Source: Chitinispirillales bacterium (lineage in GTDB: Bacteria > Fibrobacterota > Chitinivibrionia > Chitinivibrionales > Chitinispirillaceae). From it: a stretch of DNA of 48,659 nt. Location: NCBI GenBank assembly GCA_031281485.1, contig JAITFI010000036.1, positions 1-48,659 of the forward strand. The letters run 5' to 3'. Both the position numbers and the translations under genes were made by a program. The notes beneath the pieces are model-generated. The model searched no databases. It was not told the DNA's origin and worked only from the letters and a program-made list of their open reading frames with translations. Position 1 is the stretch's first letter. Each line of letters opens with the position of its first letter. Below are positions 17,953 through 26,012 of this stretch, one piece after another.

Positions 17953-19353
17953 ATGAATCGACTTAACCGTTACCTTTCGGGCGCATTCGCCGCCCTGCTC
18001 GCCGTCGCGGCGCCGACGCTGGGCGCCAATCTGCTTGTTGACGATTTTACCGACGCCGCCGCCTCGCACAGCAAGTGGGTGAACAAGAACAGCAGCTACC
18101 TGAACCACACCGTAGCCGGCGGCAGCTGTACGTTGGATAACACCTCGCCCACATACGCCGGGGAGTACTCACACGATTTCGGCGCAAACAAACCGACCAC
18201 GTTCACGCTCTCCTACGTCCAAAAGTCGGTGCAAGGCCACGATGCCGGGGCATTCTTCTGCCGGCAACCGGGCAACGAATTCTCCGGCTACTTCATCACG
18301 CTGAGAGGCAGCGACGTCTTTGTTTGGAAATTATCCAATGGCAACAGCGTCGGTAACTCTATCTTCTCAAAAGCGGTGGGATACGCCCTAAACAGCACCG
18401 GCAACATGCTCACCGTCAGCAAAAGCGGCACGACGTTCAACGTATTCGTGAACGACGCCTTTGCGGGCAGCTTCACCGACGCCATGTACAACTCCGGCGA
18501 CCTTACGCTATTCGTGGATCCCTCAACAAAAGCCGTCTTCGGCCCAGTACAAGTCACCGACACCTTCAAGGAAGGTTCGTCGCAGACTTCGTTCTCCGAC
18601 GACTTCAACGACAACAGCCTCAGCGGATATTGGCAGGTTCTCAAAAGCGGCTCACCGTCCGCAATCGAGGCAAACGGCGTGCTGACAATCAAAACCGTAA
18701 CTGACGAGGCCGCGTGGATGTATGTGGATTTTGAACACCAAAACTTCACGGCCAAGATCGAGGCTAGCCACAAATCAGGCTTAAAATCGTCAACATACGG
18801 GTTCGTTCTGGTCGGAGAGGCCGCTGCGGGACAAACTATCCCCATGGCCTACTTCGCGATAACCGGAGACCGCGAGTACGCGATGTGGACGCCCGGCACA
18901 ACCGCAAACTACCAGCAAAACATGGCGATCTTGGGCGCGGCAAGCGGCGGCTTGTTCTTTGTTGATAAACTGGAGATCAAGAAAAGCGCCGCCTCGTCAG
19001 CGTACGAATTTCTCGCAAACGGGACGCAACTCGCCACATATCCGGCCGCAACCGTAAACTTCAACGTCATCGGCGTCGGCATCTTCTGCTACGGCGATCT
19101 CGAGATAGCCTTTGATAACTTCTCCGTCCTCAAAGAAGGCTCAACATCATTAATCAATCGCGGCTCAAAACAAATCTCACGCAACCCGTCGTCAGTTATA
19201 ACCCGCGACCACGCCTTCTACGACATGCGCGGAAGAAAACGCTACACAACCGCGTCAACCACGAGCCGCGCGCAAACAAGGGCGGCGGGAATATACGTCA
19301 ATAAAAACGGGCGGGACGTGGCGGTCAAAAAAGGGAGAGTGGTCAGCGAGTAA
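17953..19353 (+). CDS. Secreted two-domain beta-sandwich protein with basic C-terminal tail
   Basis: The 466-residue protein begins with a Sec signal peptide (MNRLNRYLSGAFAALLAVAA, cleavage near LGA, about 25). Two similar domains follow, each opening with a DDF motif: LLVDDFTDAAASHSKWV (about 27) and SFSDDFNDNSLSGYWQVL (about 215). Composition and spacing suggest concanavalin/LamG-like jelly rolls that bind carbohydrate, though no catalytic residues can be claimed. The last 65 residues are basic and contain FYDMRGRKR...RAAGIYVNKNG, like the sorting-type C-terminal domains of type IX cargo and the basic terminal domains of Fibrobacter fibrolytic proteins. ATG 17953 follows GGAGGG at 17943-17948; the TTG at 17941 is not needed. 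A complex inverted repeat follows the gene. Confidence 0.8.
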   Translation: MNRLNRYLSGAFAALLAVAAPTLGANLLVDDFTDAAASHSKWVNKNSSYLNHTVAGGSCTLDNTSPTYAGEYSHDFGANKPTTFTLSYVQKSVQGHDAGAFFCRQPGNEFSGYFITLRGSDVFVWKLSNGNSVGNSIFSKAVGYALNSTGNMLTVSKSGTTFNVFVNDAFAGSFTDAMYNSGDLTLFVDPSTKAVFGPVQVTDTFKEGSSQTSFSDDFNDNSLSGYWQVLKSGSPSAIEANGVLTIKTVTDEAAWMYVDFEHQNFTAKIEASHKSGLKSSTYGFVLVGEAAAGQTIPMAYFAITGDREYAMWTPGTTANYQQNMAILGAASGGLFFVDKLEIKKSAASSAYEFLANGTQLATYPAATVNFNVIGVGIFCYGDLEIAFDNFSVLKEGSTSLINRGSKQISRNPSSVITRDHAFYDMRGRKRYTTASTTSRAQTRAAGIYVNKNGRDVAVKKGRVVSE

Positions 19354-19375
19354 ATACATTAAATTCTTTAAAGTC

Positions 19376-19440
19376 AAGTTGGCTTCGGCGAGATAAACAA
19401 GTTACCTACGGCGAAGCCAACTTGTTTATCTCGCCGTAGG
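19376..19440. repeat. Interlocking inverted repeats between convergent genes
   Basis: Three arm pairs overlap here. Pair A is 19376-19387 with 19412-19423 (12 bp). Pair B is 19386-19403 with 19419-19436 (18 bp, perfect, 15-base loop). Pair C is about 19405-19414 with 19431-19440 (10 bp). They cannot all form at once. The position between the convergent ends of 17953-19353 and 19459-19869 suggests a bidirectional terminator, although no T run follows either arm. Confidence 0.6.
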
Positions 19441-19458
19441 CAAACCCCCGAACTTCAG

Positions 19459-19869
19459 TCAACAACTTTCGATTCTACCATCAATAGCCCGACATATTAT
19501 TGTTTTTATCTCTTTGGCATATTCCAAAAACTCCTTTGCCTCCTCTTCTGTAGGCATACCACTCGGTACCAATCCCAATTCCCCTGGGTACCTTGATTCT
19601 GTGTATATCTCGTTTACCGCAAATAACTTTTTTTCATCAATACCTATGTTTTCTATTTCATTTATCATTCCGTTTAATTTAATCAAGTCGTGTGTTTTTA
19701 TCAAAGGAACACTTTTTTCGACCAAATAGGCTTTTAAGTATTTTTCGATGGCTTGTTGGCAATGAAAAGCGCATATATTGGTCAAATGGCTCTCATCATT
19801 AAGTATTATTTCTGCAGCACGTAAATCATCGTCCGCCAACAAGATCCAATCCTCAACTTGCTTTTTCAT
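19459..19869 (-). CDS. HEPN domain protein, partner of the upstream nucleotidyltransferase
   Basis: The 136-residue helical protein matches the HEPN domain of the PF05168 type: LADDDLRAAEIIL near the start, FHCQQAIEKYLKAYL (about 35-49), THDLIKL, and YTESRYPGE (about 87-95). In MNT/HEPN pairs the HEPN protein is the putative RNase or regulator and the nucleotidyltransferase its partner. The catalytic R-x(4-6)-H arrangement of active HEPN RNases is not evident here, so toxicity is uncertain. The frame extends upstream into the MNT gene, but the ATG at 19869 has AGGGAAGG before it and overlaps the MNT end by 17 bp. Confidence 0.85.
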   Translation of the reverse strand: MKKQVEDWILLADDDLRAAEIILNDESHLTNICAFHCQQAIEKYLKAYLVEKSVPLIKTHDLIKLNGMINEIENIGIDEKKLFAVNEIYTESRYPGELGLVPSGMPTEEEAKEFLEYAKEIKTIICRAIDGRIESC

Positions 19870-20194
19870 ATATAACCTTCCCTGTCCGTTCAACCTCCTC
19901 AATAAAATCATTCCCGTGCTCTTTAATTATGTTTAACTCCTCCTTCGAGTAGACCAATATATCAAGCGGAACTTTTCGGTTAATTTCAAGGACGAGTTTC
20001 CTAACTGAAATTTTTTTATTCAGCCGCTCCGTATACGTTTTTGAGACGTGGTCATTGTCTAATACGACCATGATGTCCACATCGCTGTTCTCGCCATAAT
20101 TTCCGGTCGCGTATGAACCGAAAAGGACTATTTTTTGCGGGTCAGACGGTTTTAACATGGTAACTAAACTATTCAGTACGGTATCAATATTCAT
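19853..20194 (-). CDS. MNT-type minimal nucleotidyltransferase
   Basis: The 113-residue protein has the pol-beta superfamily signature FGSYATGNYGENSDVDIMVV (about 25-44), with GS and the D-x-D metal-binding pair, and a third acidic position in VPLDILVY (about 88). It is the usual partner of HEPN proteins; in characterised MNT/HEPN modules the enzyme AMPylates and silences the HEPN toxin. A GGAG site lies 7 bases upstream of ATG 20194. Both genes have many AT-rich codons compared with their neighbours, consistent with horizontal transfer. Confidence 0.87.
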   Translation of the reverse strand: MNIDTVLNSLVTMLKPSDPQKIVLFGSYATGNYGENSDVDIMVVLDNDHVSKTYTERLNKKISVRKLVLEINRKVPLDILVYSKEELNIIKEHGNDFIEEVERTGKVIYEKAS

Positions 20195-20550
20195 ATTTTT
20201 ACTCCATATATCTATACATTATCCATCATTAATTAAAATAATATATTACCTCGAAAAAGTCAATACTTAACTTAAAGAAATTCTAAACTCAACCGGATAC
20301 TACCGCACACCCACGATTCACCGCCGACCACGGATATGAAGGCGGGGGACGGCGCAGACCCTCGACGTTACCTCGTCCAAGACGGTTTTGTCGCACAACA
20401 TAACAGCCTCCTTATGCGGGATTATTGATGCTTTACGCCAATAAATAAAGATAATTATTGGGGACGGGCAAAGTCAAATTAATCTTAGGGGGACGGGGAA
20501 CTGACCGAATACCAACCCGACGACCACACGGAGACGGCGGGGACGCGGGA
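20195..20550. other. 356-bp gap with a short relic ORF and GGGGACGG repeats
   Basis: No full-length gene is present. The left part is AT-rich and probably holds the MNT promoter. The GGGGACGG core or a one-base variant appears four times: near 20344, 20460, 20490 and 20536. A small reading frame with a strong ribosome-binding site lies at 20318-20401 and is listed separately. The gap looks like a site of past insertion or decay. Confidence 0.45.
20318..20401 (-). pseudogene. 27-codon ORF with strong ribosome-binding site, possible gene relic
   Basis: AAGGAGG sits five bases upstream of an ATG at 20401, and the frame reads MLCDKTVLDEVTSRVCAVPR and a few more residues before TGA at 20318. The DKTVLDEVTSRV stretch resembles the helix that opens many MNT-type nucleotidyltransferases just before the GS motif, which is missing. 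It may be the truncated start of such a gene, or a genuine small protein. The resemblance is short. Confidence 0.3.
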
Positions 20551-21528
20551 TTAGAAGGTGTAGTCGTAACGCGCATAGACCTTGTAATCGCCGGACCCTG
20601 TGGGGAGGATGGTGAGTTTTAGGCCGTCGTACGGTTTGAAGTTATTTGCATTGGCATTGACAGGGGCGGATTTGGGCTTGGGTTTGTGGTAGGTTCGAGA
20701 ACGAATAATATTAAAGATTTGACCGCCCAACACCGTATACACCCCAATCGTATTAATATACGTACTATCTCTCAAAGAACCACCTATACACATAGATCCG
20801 ACGGCAGACAATCCAAATAAAATGCCACCACCGACATAATCTTCCATCAATACAAAAGACCCCAAACCAATGGGAAACAAATTTAATGCCCATGTCCCCC
20901 ACCTTCGTCCTGTTGAAAAATCTTTATACTGACTCTCCAAAGAATTGTACTTATTTGTCGTATAACTTCCCGTCAATTCATTTTTCTCTGTCTTTTGCGC
21001 GGCAACATACTGTCCGGCAGTGTTTTGGCGTATCAATGTTTGCCCATTCACAAACTTCCTAAACATATTCCCGCAAAGTACCGATATCATCCCTAAAAGT
21101 TCCAACGGTCTTTCGGAACGGATGTGACTCGACGATGCCACCAATGTCCCGTTATCCGTCTCGTACATCTCCACAGACAACGTGAGCATACTTTGGAATT
21201 TGCTTATAGTCCCCCTCACGATATAGTCCGCTCCAATCCTACTGCCCAGAGTGATAACGCAATTCTCTTCCGCGCACTCTTCCAACACCGCGCCCCCCAT
21301 CGACTGCACGGTCTCCGATGTCATTACATTGTACTTGTCTCGCGGCAGATTTTCAACAGCCACCCTGCGGAGTTCGGCAGTTATCAGCGCCATTTCCGCC
21401 GAGTTAAGCATGGACGACGCGTCCGACCGCTCGTCTACCCCCGTCTCCACAACAGCCACATATTTCATCCCCGCCATTGATATTCCGGCGAAAAGCGTGA
21501 GGATGAGAAGAAAAGTTAGTCTTTTCAC
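20551..21528 (-). CDS. Secreted TolB/CsgG-like envelope protein with membrane-associated C-terminal half
   Basis: The 325-residue product has a signal peptide (MKRLTFLLILTLFAGISMA). A domain of about 150 residues follows that resembles the N-terminal alpha/beta domain of TolB/CsgG-like proteins: KYVAVVETGV, ALITAELRRVAVENL, YNVMTSETV, GSRIGADYIVRGTISKF and SVEMYET. The second half has two glycine-rich hydrophobic segments (WALNLFPIGLGSFVLM and GGILFGLSAVGSMCIGG), like the small membrane domain attached to such proteins in Fibrobacter and spirochaetes. Function is unknown; an envelope role is inferred. Translation starts at GTG 21528 with GAAAGG upstream. This GTG overlaps the stop of the short frame at 21525-21731. 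Confidence 0.75.
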   Translation of the reverse strand: MKRLTFLLILTLFAGISMAGMKYVAVVETGVDERSDASSMLNSAEMALITAELRRVAVENLPRDKYNVMTSETVQSMGGAVLEECAEENCVITLGSRIGADYIVRGTISKFQSMLTLSVEMYETDNGTLVASSSHIRSERPLELLGMISVLCGNMFRKFVNGQTLIRQNTAGQYVAAQKTEKNELTGSYTTNKYNSLESQYKDFSTGRRWGTWALNLFPIGLGSFVLMEDYVGGGILFGLSAVGSMCIGGSLRDSTYINTIGVYTVLGGQIFNIIRSRTYHKPKPKSAPVNANANNFKPYDGLKLTILPTGSGDYKVYARYDYTF

Positions 21529-21711
21529 GTTAAAGCCTTTCGATATTGGGACTGTTTTATATAATAGTGTAGCGTGGGCGATATTATGCCACGCAACGTT
21601 TCGGCTATTTGCTTTTCGGGACGGGTCTTTAGACGACAGAAAAAGCCTACTATATATCCTACCGTATCCGCAGGATATTCAGTATTTATCGATCTATCGT
21701 AATTCCTTGAT

Positions 21712-21731
<20 letters not shown>
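21525..21731 (-). CDS. Short frame that becomes fused to a signal peptide if the CT tract gains one unit
   Basis: This frame of up to 68 residues (GVTRCKSRNYDRSINTEYPA then VGYIVGFFCRLKTRP) has no good start of its own. It is open back through the (CT)16 tract, so one added CT unit would join it to the lipoprotein-like N-terminus at 21825. Its stop codon TGA overlaps the GTG start of the TolB-like gene as GTGA, typical of coupled genes. The C-R...VGFFC pattern loosely recalls the end of FGE/SUMF1 domains (VGFRC), so a decayed fragment is the alternative. Whether it is translated cannot be told from sequence. Confidence 0.35.
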
Positions 21732-21825
<94 letters not shown>

Positions 21826-22025
21826 TCCACCCTCCGCGCCGCCCCAAAGCGAGGTTCCCGTCCGGTTCCGGCTGTCGCTATTGTATCCCATTAACGTGGT
21901 ATCCATACAGATAATAATACATCATGGGTAGGCATGGGCGCAATCTTTTTTCAATATTTTTTACAAATCACCCTGCTGATTAAAAAAGTCAAATTCTTTA
22001 AATCTTTAAAATCAAATTCTTTTTT

Positions 22026-22184
22026 AGACGAAGCCTTCGGCTTCATAGGATATGCGGGGCTAAACCCCGCATATATAAAATCAAAGTCAAAAGCTAAAAA
22101 CGCCGATTTTGACTTTGACTTTATATGCGGGGTTTAGCCCCGCATATCCTATGGAAGGGCGCGATTTATCGCGCCCTTCCGTCT
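22026..22184. repeat. Family 1 compound palindromic element, copy A
   Basis: The element has terminal inverted repeats AGACGAA/TTCGTCT flanked by T and A runs. Inside are a GAAGCC-TTC-GGCTTC hairpin, a long arm containing ATATGCGGGGCTAAACCCCG, a central AAAGTCAAA/TTTGACTTT region, the inverted copy of the long arm, and a GGGCGCG-ATTTAT-CGCGCCC hairpin. In this copy the right hairpin begins GGAAGGGC and ends GCCCTTCC. The other copies have GAAAGGGC and GCCCTTTC, so both arms changed together. It lies just past the 3' end of the membrane hybrid kinase gene. Confidence 0.92.
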
Positions 22185-22300
22185 AAAAATGATTTTAAAG
22201 ATTTTGACTTTAAGCGCCCTTCCGTCTAAAAATGATTTTAAAGATTTTGACTTTAAGCGCCCTTTCGTCTAAAAATGATTTTAAAGAATTTAATTTTAAA
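22171..22300. repeat. Tandem 43-bp repeat extending family 1 copy A
   Basis: The right end of copy A is amplified as 43-bp units at 22171-22213 and 22214-22256, with a partial third from 22257 to about 22300. Each unit begins GCGCCCTTCCGTCTAAAAAT and ends with TTTGACTTTAA. The third unit carries the TTTC variant seen in the other copies of the element. No other copy in the window has this tail. Confidence 0.9.
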
Positions 22301-22309
22301 GAATTTGAT

Positions 22310-25216
22310 TTAAAAAGATAAAGATTTTAAAGATTTTGACTCCTGAAGCACCTTGCACTGTTCCGCGACACCTTCAAAATCACTGTATACAAATAAGGCG
22401 TCGCGGATCTTCTCCAACGACTCCGACGTCGACGGCTTCCAGCGCCTCTCTTTCAACCGGTCTAGGGCGGCGTTGGCCGTGTCGTCGTCGTAGTCGTCGC
22501 AGGCGGATCTCACGATCTGAAGTTGTTCCGCGAGGTAATCTTTGTCTTCAGCAACGCCTGAATCTCCCGCGCCGCCGTTCTCAGCCGCGTCAGCGCTTCC
22601 CGCGCCGCGGAATTTATCGACCAGCGATTCCAGCGTCTGGATAAACTCGTCGATATTCTCCGAGATATACCCCATGTCCCCGCTCCGCCCGACGCTCTCC
22701 AGCGCGGCGGCGAGCGCGGAGGCCTCGCTTTCGCCCACATTCGCCAACGCGGATTTCATGGCGTGGACTGTGATCGTGAAGAGTTTCGCGTCGCTGTTTT
22801 TTACCGTTTCCCGTAGCGTCGCTATCGCCGCTTCCGCGTCTTGGCAGAAAAACTTCAGTAACCGGGGATTCGCCGCGTAATCTACGGGCGCGGACAAATT
22901 AAGAACTTTCATCTTCTTTTGATCTTGATCCGTGCCGTTATGTTGCTCCGGCCCTTGACACGTATCCGCGCGGCTTTGCGAACCCGCCTCCGCTTGCCCG
23001 GCGGTTTCCGGCGTTTCCGCGGCGTATTTTTTCGCCTCTTCGGGATACTTGTCTCTTATAAACTTGCTCAATATCTCGTTTAACTGGCGGACATCGATGG
23101 GCTTTGAGATGAATCCGTCGAATCCGTTCTGCATGAACATCTCGTCGTTGCCAACTATGGCGTTGGCGGTCAGCGCCACTATTACGCCCTTGTATCCCAT
23201 ATCGCGCAACTTCAGCGTCGTCTCTATGCCGTCCATGTGCGGCATCATGTGATCCATGAATATAATGTCGTAAACTCCGCCGTCCTCCGTTTTCCTGATG
23301 GCGGCGAAACCGCTGTCCGCCGTCTCTATTTTTAACTGATAGAGCCCCAGCAGCCCCTCGGCCACATATAGATTTGTGGCCACGTCGTCCACCACAAGCA
23401 CGTTCCCGTAGGGCATAGGCTCGGCGGTGATCTGCAAATTCGCCGCGTGCCTGTCGCCGGCGAACGCGAATTTGCGCAACTGCTCCACGACACTCGCGCC
23501 TATCACGGGGCACTCCACGGATTTCTGCCGAACGGTCACGGTGAATACGCTACCTTTGCCGTACTCGCTCTCCACATCGATGGTACCTTCCATCATCTCC
23601 ACTAATTTTTTGGTGATATTCAGACCAAGCCCGGTCCCCTCGGTGGCGCGGTTGGCTCGGGCGTTGAAACGCATATACTCCGAAAAGAGCCGCTCCTTGT
23701 CCTCCGGCTTCATACCTTGCCCGGTATCCTCTATGGAAAAGCGCAACAGCACGTCGTCGCCGCTCCTCGAATAACCTACCGACAACTTTACGCTCCCCTT
23801 ACCGGTATACTTTATCGCGTTGGAAAGCAGGTTATTCAGTATCTGCTTGATCCGCAGCTCGTCGCCGTAAAGTTTCGACGGCAAATTCTCGTCAATGTCA
23901 ACCGTGAACTCGATCTGCTTTGACCCGATCCGGACTACGTTGAGCTGCACGGCGTCGTTTATCAAGCTCGGCGTATCATATTCCACCGGAACCAGCACCA
24001 TCTTGCCGGTTTCGATTTTGGACATATCCAAAAGATCGTTGACGATGCCGAGCTGGCTGTTGGCGGAACTGTATATCGTATGAAGCGCGGTCGCGTAATC
24101 GTCGGGCAAATCCTTGCGCTGCAGCTGCACCTGCGCTATCCCGATGATCGCGTTCATGGGCGTACGGATTTCGTGGGACATGGTGGTGAGAAAATTCGAT
24201 TTGCTCCGGTTGGCCATCTCCGCCTCGTTTCTGGCTTGCTCAAGGGAAGCCATCGTCTTGTGCTGGGATTTGACGAAAACGGAGACAAACACGTTGAAGA
24301 TGACGAATATAAGCAATATGACGACAAGCACCACAAGGAACAGCGCGGTCATAGAGGTTTTGTAGTCTTTTATGCTCTCCGACATAGAGACGATAGAGTA
24401 CCATTTAAGTTGCGGAATCGTGCTGATCACAAGGTTCCCGTGCGGCATAGCGAGCGCCCGCGTCTCACCCGGCGTCAAACTTTGGGCAACGGCCAAGATG
24501 CCGCCGTTCACAGCGGTCATCTTGTCCTCTATTTTCATTTTAGTGGAGATGAGTTCAATATCCCTCGCGCCGGTGATCTCCCCGTCGTCATTGAAAAAAT
24601 AAAAATCCATTCTGTCGTCCACGTCGTCGAAAAGCGCGTGCACAAACTCGGACAGATCAAGACCCGTGCCCACCATGCCGATAGGCTTCTTGTTATCGTC
24701 AAAAACCGGCGCGTTGACCCAAAGCCTTATCTTGTCTATGTCGGGATTGTAATTTATGTTTATATTATATGATTCGGTCCGGTAAAGCGTCATCCAGTAC
24801 CAATAATTATCCGGCGATTTAGGATCAACCGTGTACGGCGCGGTGTCGTCAATATGGAATATCTTATCCACATCGTTTACCCAATACACCGATTTGTGGT
24901 CGAACGCCCCTCGGTATGAGGCGATCTCCTTAAAGGCCTGCTTCCTCAGGTTCTCGTCGGCGGGATGGATGAAATAATCCCTGATTAGAGGGGAATCGCC
25001 CATCTTTCTGACGATGGTAATCTCACTCTTAACGTAGGTTTCCAGTTTTATACGCTTGATCTCAAGCATCTGCGACAACTCGCTCGTGGTGTTTATCCGT
25101 ATAATCTGCCGCATAGAAAAGAAGAACGCCAAACTACCCCCGGCGACTATAATAAGGAACAGCACACTCGAAAAGATAATGAACTTCCCATTCATAGGAT
25201 TTCTGTTCTTGGCCAT
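22310..25216 (-). CDS. Membrane hybrid sensor histidine kinase (dCACHE-HisKA-HATPase-REC-Hpt)
   Basis: The 968-residue protein has two transmembrane segments (about 12-36 and 291-315) around a 250-residue extracytoplasmic dCACHE-like sensor region (YWVNDVDKIFHID, APVFDDNKKPIGMVGTGLD). HisKA follows with SHEIRTPMNAI (His348), then HATPase (NLLSNAIKY, DTGQGM, GTGLGL), a receiver with Asp655 (FMDHMMPHMDG) and an Hpt domain with His818 (TVHAMKSAL). All phosphorelay modules are therefore present in one chain. The last residues, ESKSLKSLSF, are encoded by intergenic repeat sequence. ATG 25216 follows AAAGGA; a further ATG at 25231 is less likely. The gene is bracketed by direct copies A and B of the family 1 element. 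Confidence 0.93.
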   Translation of the reverse strand: MAKNRNPMNGKFIIFSSVLFLIIVAGGSLAFFFSMRQIIRINTTSELSQMLEIKRIKLETYVKSEITIVRKMGDSPLIRDYFIHPADENLRKQAFKEIASYRGAFDHKSVYWVNDVDKIFHIDDTAPYTVDPKSPDNYWYWMTLYRTESYNININYNPDIDKIRLWVNAPVFDDNKKPIGMVGTGLDLSEFVHALFDDVDDRMDFYFFNDDGEITGARDIELISTKMKIEDKMTAVNGGILAVAQSLTPGETRALAMPHGNLVISTIPQLKWYSIVSMSESIKDYKTSMTALFLVVLVVILLIFVIFNVFVSVFVKSQHKTMASLEQARNEAEMANRSKSNFLTTMSHEIRTPMNAIIGIAQVQLQRKDLPDDYATALHTIYSSANSQLGIVNDLLDMSKIETGKMVLVPVEYDTPSLINDAVQLNVVRIGSKQIEFTVDIDENLPSKLYGDELRIKQILNNLLSNAIKYTGKGSVKLSVGYSRSGDDVLLRFSIEDTGQGMKPEDKERLFSEYMRFNARANRATEGTGLGLNITKKLVEMMEGTIDVESEYGKGSVFTVTVRQKSVECPVIGASVVEQLRKFAFAGDRHAANLQITAEPMPYGNVLVVDDVATNLYVAEGLLGLYQLKIETADSGFAAIRKTEDGGVYDIIFMDHMMPHMDGIETTLKLRDMGYKGVIVALTANAIVGNDEMFMQNGFDGFISKPIDVRQLNEILSKFIRDKYPEEAKKYAAETPETAGQAEAGSQSRADTCQGPEQHNGTDQDQKKMKVLNLSAPVDYAANPRLLKFFCQDAEAAIATLRETVKNSDAKLFTITVHAMKSALANVGESEASALAAALESVGRSGDMGYISENIDEFIQTLESLVDKFRGAGSADAAENGGAGDSGVAEDKDYLAEQLQIVRSACDDYDDDTANAALDRLKERRWKPSTSESLEKIRDALFVYSDFEGVAEQCKVLQESKSLKSLSF

Positions 25217-25340
25217 CGAAATTCCTTTCATTGGATATACTTATTTCGGCTTCATTCCTATTATTATTTCTTCTTTTTCCCTTTTTACCTATTTTTCTTC
25301 TATTTTTTACGTTTTCTTTCTCCTCTTCTTCCCTTATTAT

Positions 25341-25369
25341 AGTATAAAGTATAACGCCTAAAAAGTCAA
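25341..25369 (-). promoter_or_regulatory. Sigma-70-type promoter of the membrane hybrid kinase, with repeat-derived -35 box
   Basis: On the minus strand TTGACT (25369-25364), a 17-bp spacer and TATACT (25346-25341) form a good promoter. The -35 hexamer belongs to the AAAGTCAAA/TTTGACTTT motif that borders the repeat elements. The leader of about 118 nt to ATG 25216 is purine-rich on the minus strand. Confidence 0.65.
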
Positions 25370-25435
25370 AATCTTTTTAAATCAAATTCTTTTTTAGACG
25401 AAGCCTAAAACAGCCAAATCTTTAAAATCTTTTTT

Positions 25436-25601
25436 AGACGAAGCCTTCGGCTTCATAGGATATGCGGGGCTAAACCCCGCATATATAAAATCAAAGTCAA
25501 AGTCAAAATCAAAGGCTTTTTTCTTTTGACGTTGACTTTATATGCGGGGTTTAGCCCCGCATATCCTATGAAAGGGCGCGATTTATCGCGCCCTTTCGTC
25601 T
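25436..25601. repeat. Family 1 compound palindromic element, copy B
   Basis: Same orientation and architecture as copy A: AGACGAA terminus, GAAGCC-TTC-GGCTTC hairpin, long arms containing the GCGGGGCTAAACCCCGC palindrome, a central GTCAAA-rich region, GGGCGCG-ATTTAT-CGCGCCC hairpin and TTCGTCT terminus. A partial left end (TTTTTTAGACGAAGCC followed by TAAAA) precedes it at about 25390-25409. It lies between the start of the hybrid kinase and the end of the gene at 25641. Confidence 0.93.
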
Positions 25602-25640
25602 AAAAATGATTTAAAGATTTTGACTTAAAGTGAATTCAGA

Positions 25641-26006
25641 CTATCTTTTGAAGTCGAACACTGCTCCTCTGTTTGCTTCGGTGGCCCCGTGGTATTGCCC
25701 GGCGGCTTTCTTTCCGGTTTGTAATTCTTTGATTTTTCGGCGCGCCTCGAAGAGGCCGTCGTTGCACTCGTCCATCATGGTTTTAAGGACGCGGTTGTTT
25801 TCTATGTCCATTTCAGATATTTTGGAGGTTAGGGCGGCGCACTCGCCGGTTGGTGGGCCGAAGTTGCTGCGGATGTAGGTTGCGATAAGTTCGCCGCGCT
25901 CGTCCAGCGCGCCCTCGACGATGTCGATGTCTTTAGCGGCTAAGCCGCCGCGGATGTGCGTGGTCTTGTCGAGTATGGCGGTTAGTAGTTGCTGTTGCGG
26001 ATTCAT
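25641..26006 (-). CDS. Small helical protein, FlgN/FliT-like
   Basis: The 121-residue protein is predicted all-helical with no membrane segment. It runs MNPQQQLLTAILDKTTHIRG, then AAKDIDIVEGALDERGELIA, a middle helix (ENNRVLKTMMDECNDGLFEA) and a flexible GKKAAGQYHG tail. This size, helix pattern and Gly/Tyr-rich tail resemble FlgN/FliT export chaperones, which bind flagellar subunits before secretion, but no diagnostic motif exists. AGGGGA upstream of ATG 26006 is a good ribosome-binding site, and the gene starts 6 bp after the stop of the outer-membrane protein gene, so the two are probably co-transcribed. It is named only tentatively; a FliS-like gene elsewhere in the window makes it plausible. 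Confidence 0.6.
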   Translation of the reverse strand: MNPQQQLLTAILDKTTHIRGGLAAKDIDIVEGALDERGELIATYIRSNFGPPTGECAALTSKISEMDIENNRVLKTMMDECNDGLFEARRKIKELQTGKKAAGQYHGATEANRGAVFDFKR

Positions 26007-26012
26007 GGTCCC

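Noticed and set aside
22026-22300. CRISPR-like array at the tandem 43-bp units
   Set aside because: The units are contiguous with no unique spacers, only two and a half in number, and no cas gene is nearby.
22310-25601. Composite transposon carrying the hybrid kinase
   Set aside because: The flanking repeats encode no transposase, and target-site duplications cannot be recognised in the AT-rich tails. Kept only as a recombination hypothesis.
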